Of a DNA stretch of 64,000 nt, positions 63,959 to 64,000 are shown in pieces (within the stretch, counting starts at the first letter, position 1; each line of letters starts with the position of its first letter). The position numbers and the translations under genes are program-made. Source of the DNA: Haloplanus aerogenes (GTDB taxonomy: Archaea > Halobacteriota > Halobacteria > Halobacteriales > Haloferacaceae); contig NZ_CP034145.1 of the NCBI RefSeq assembly GCF_003856835.1, forward strand, positions 3,224,001 through 3,288,000, given 5' to 3'. The notes under the pieces were generated by a model. That model had not been told where the DNA came from and made no database searches. It saw only the letters and a program-made list of their open reading frames with translations.

Positions 63959-64000
63959 TTACCCCGACGACTCCCGCATCGGCACGAACCGAACGGCACC
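63959..64000 (-). CDS. C-terminal end of a minus-strand gene, possibly a second pcm
   Basis: The last 13 codons (GAVRFVPMRESSG, then TAA) run in from beyond the window edge. VRFVP followed by a short tail resembles the C-terminus of Pcm-type methyltransferases, and haloarchaea often carry two pcm genes side by side. The fragment is too short for a firm call. Confidence 0.35.
   Translation of the reverse strand, partial: GAVRFVPMRESSG

Noticed and set aside
1-64000. CRISPR arrays, complete insertion sequences and inteins in the polymerase genes
   Set aside because: No regularly spaced repeats, no recognisable transposase, and the polymerase subunits read through without insertions.

Overview
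The window is a piece of a haloarchaeal chromosome (class Halobacteria). The signs are high GC, strongly acidic predicted proteins, a split RNA polymerase gene set (H, B'', B', A', A''), archaeal EF-1A and EF-2, FAU-1, DUF families typical of Halobacteria, PGF-CTERM surface proteins, and many leaderless-looking starts with an AT-rich box about 26 bp upstream. The genus cannot be told from the sequence alone.

Layout. 0-13.6 kb: mostly housekeeping and conserved hypothetical genes (M32 carboxypeptidase end, UvrD-type helicase with a coupled M24-like protein, riboflavin synthase, PrsW, a geranylgeranyl-reductase-like flavoprotein, a YgfZ/GcvT-like protein, USP plus ROK kinase, FAU-1), including a broken DUF502 gene. 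13.6-18.1 kb: a translationally coupled pair of PGF-CTERM surface proteins, one a metal-chelate-type substrate-binding protein. 18.1-26.2 kb: serine hydrolase, UvrA, SepF, DUF1028, a PUA protein and RNase R. 26.2-29.3 kb: an accessory island. It holds about 1 kb with no convincing gene but a run of RNA-like hairpins, a small zinc-finger gene, and a 1.3 kb relict element bounded by 59-bp direct repeats (54/59 identical), one of which covers the 3' end of tRNA-Ala(CGC).

29.3-48.6 kb is the information-processing core, almost all on the minus strand: rpoH-rpoB2-rpoB1-rpoA1-rpoA2-nusA, rps12-rps7, EF-2, an ACT-domain gene with homoserine dehydrogenase, and EF-1A-rps10. It is interrupted by a short plus-strand lipoprotein gene between nusA and rps12. 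Between rps7 and EF-2 lie an iron alcohol dehydrogenase and a DUF5781 gene that converge on an 86-bp hairpin element. The ACT-hom operon is preceded by a possible leaderless 39-codon leader ORF whose stop abuts the ACT start.

48.7-51.4 kb: a MASE3-PAS histidine kinase gene lies between two copies of a roughly 200-bp module that begins with tRNA-Asp(GUC); the second tRNA copy carries two mispairs. 51.4-64 kb: a GMC oxidoreductase with its subunit-3-like partner, small membrane proteins, a thiolase/OB-fold pair, an RND exporter with a COG1361 surface protein, a HerA-like ATPase overlapping a zinc microprotein on the opposite strand, and protein-L-isoaspartate methyltransferase.

The observations most worth following up are the leader ORF, the tRNA-Ala relict element, the structured intergenic RNA candidate, the 86-bp hairpin shared by two gene ends and the duplicated tRNA-Asp module. 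No CRISPR array was seen, and no complete insertion sequence was recognised.
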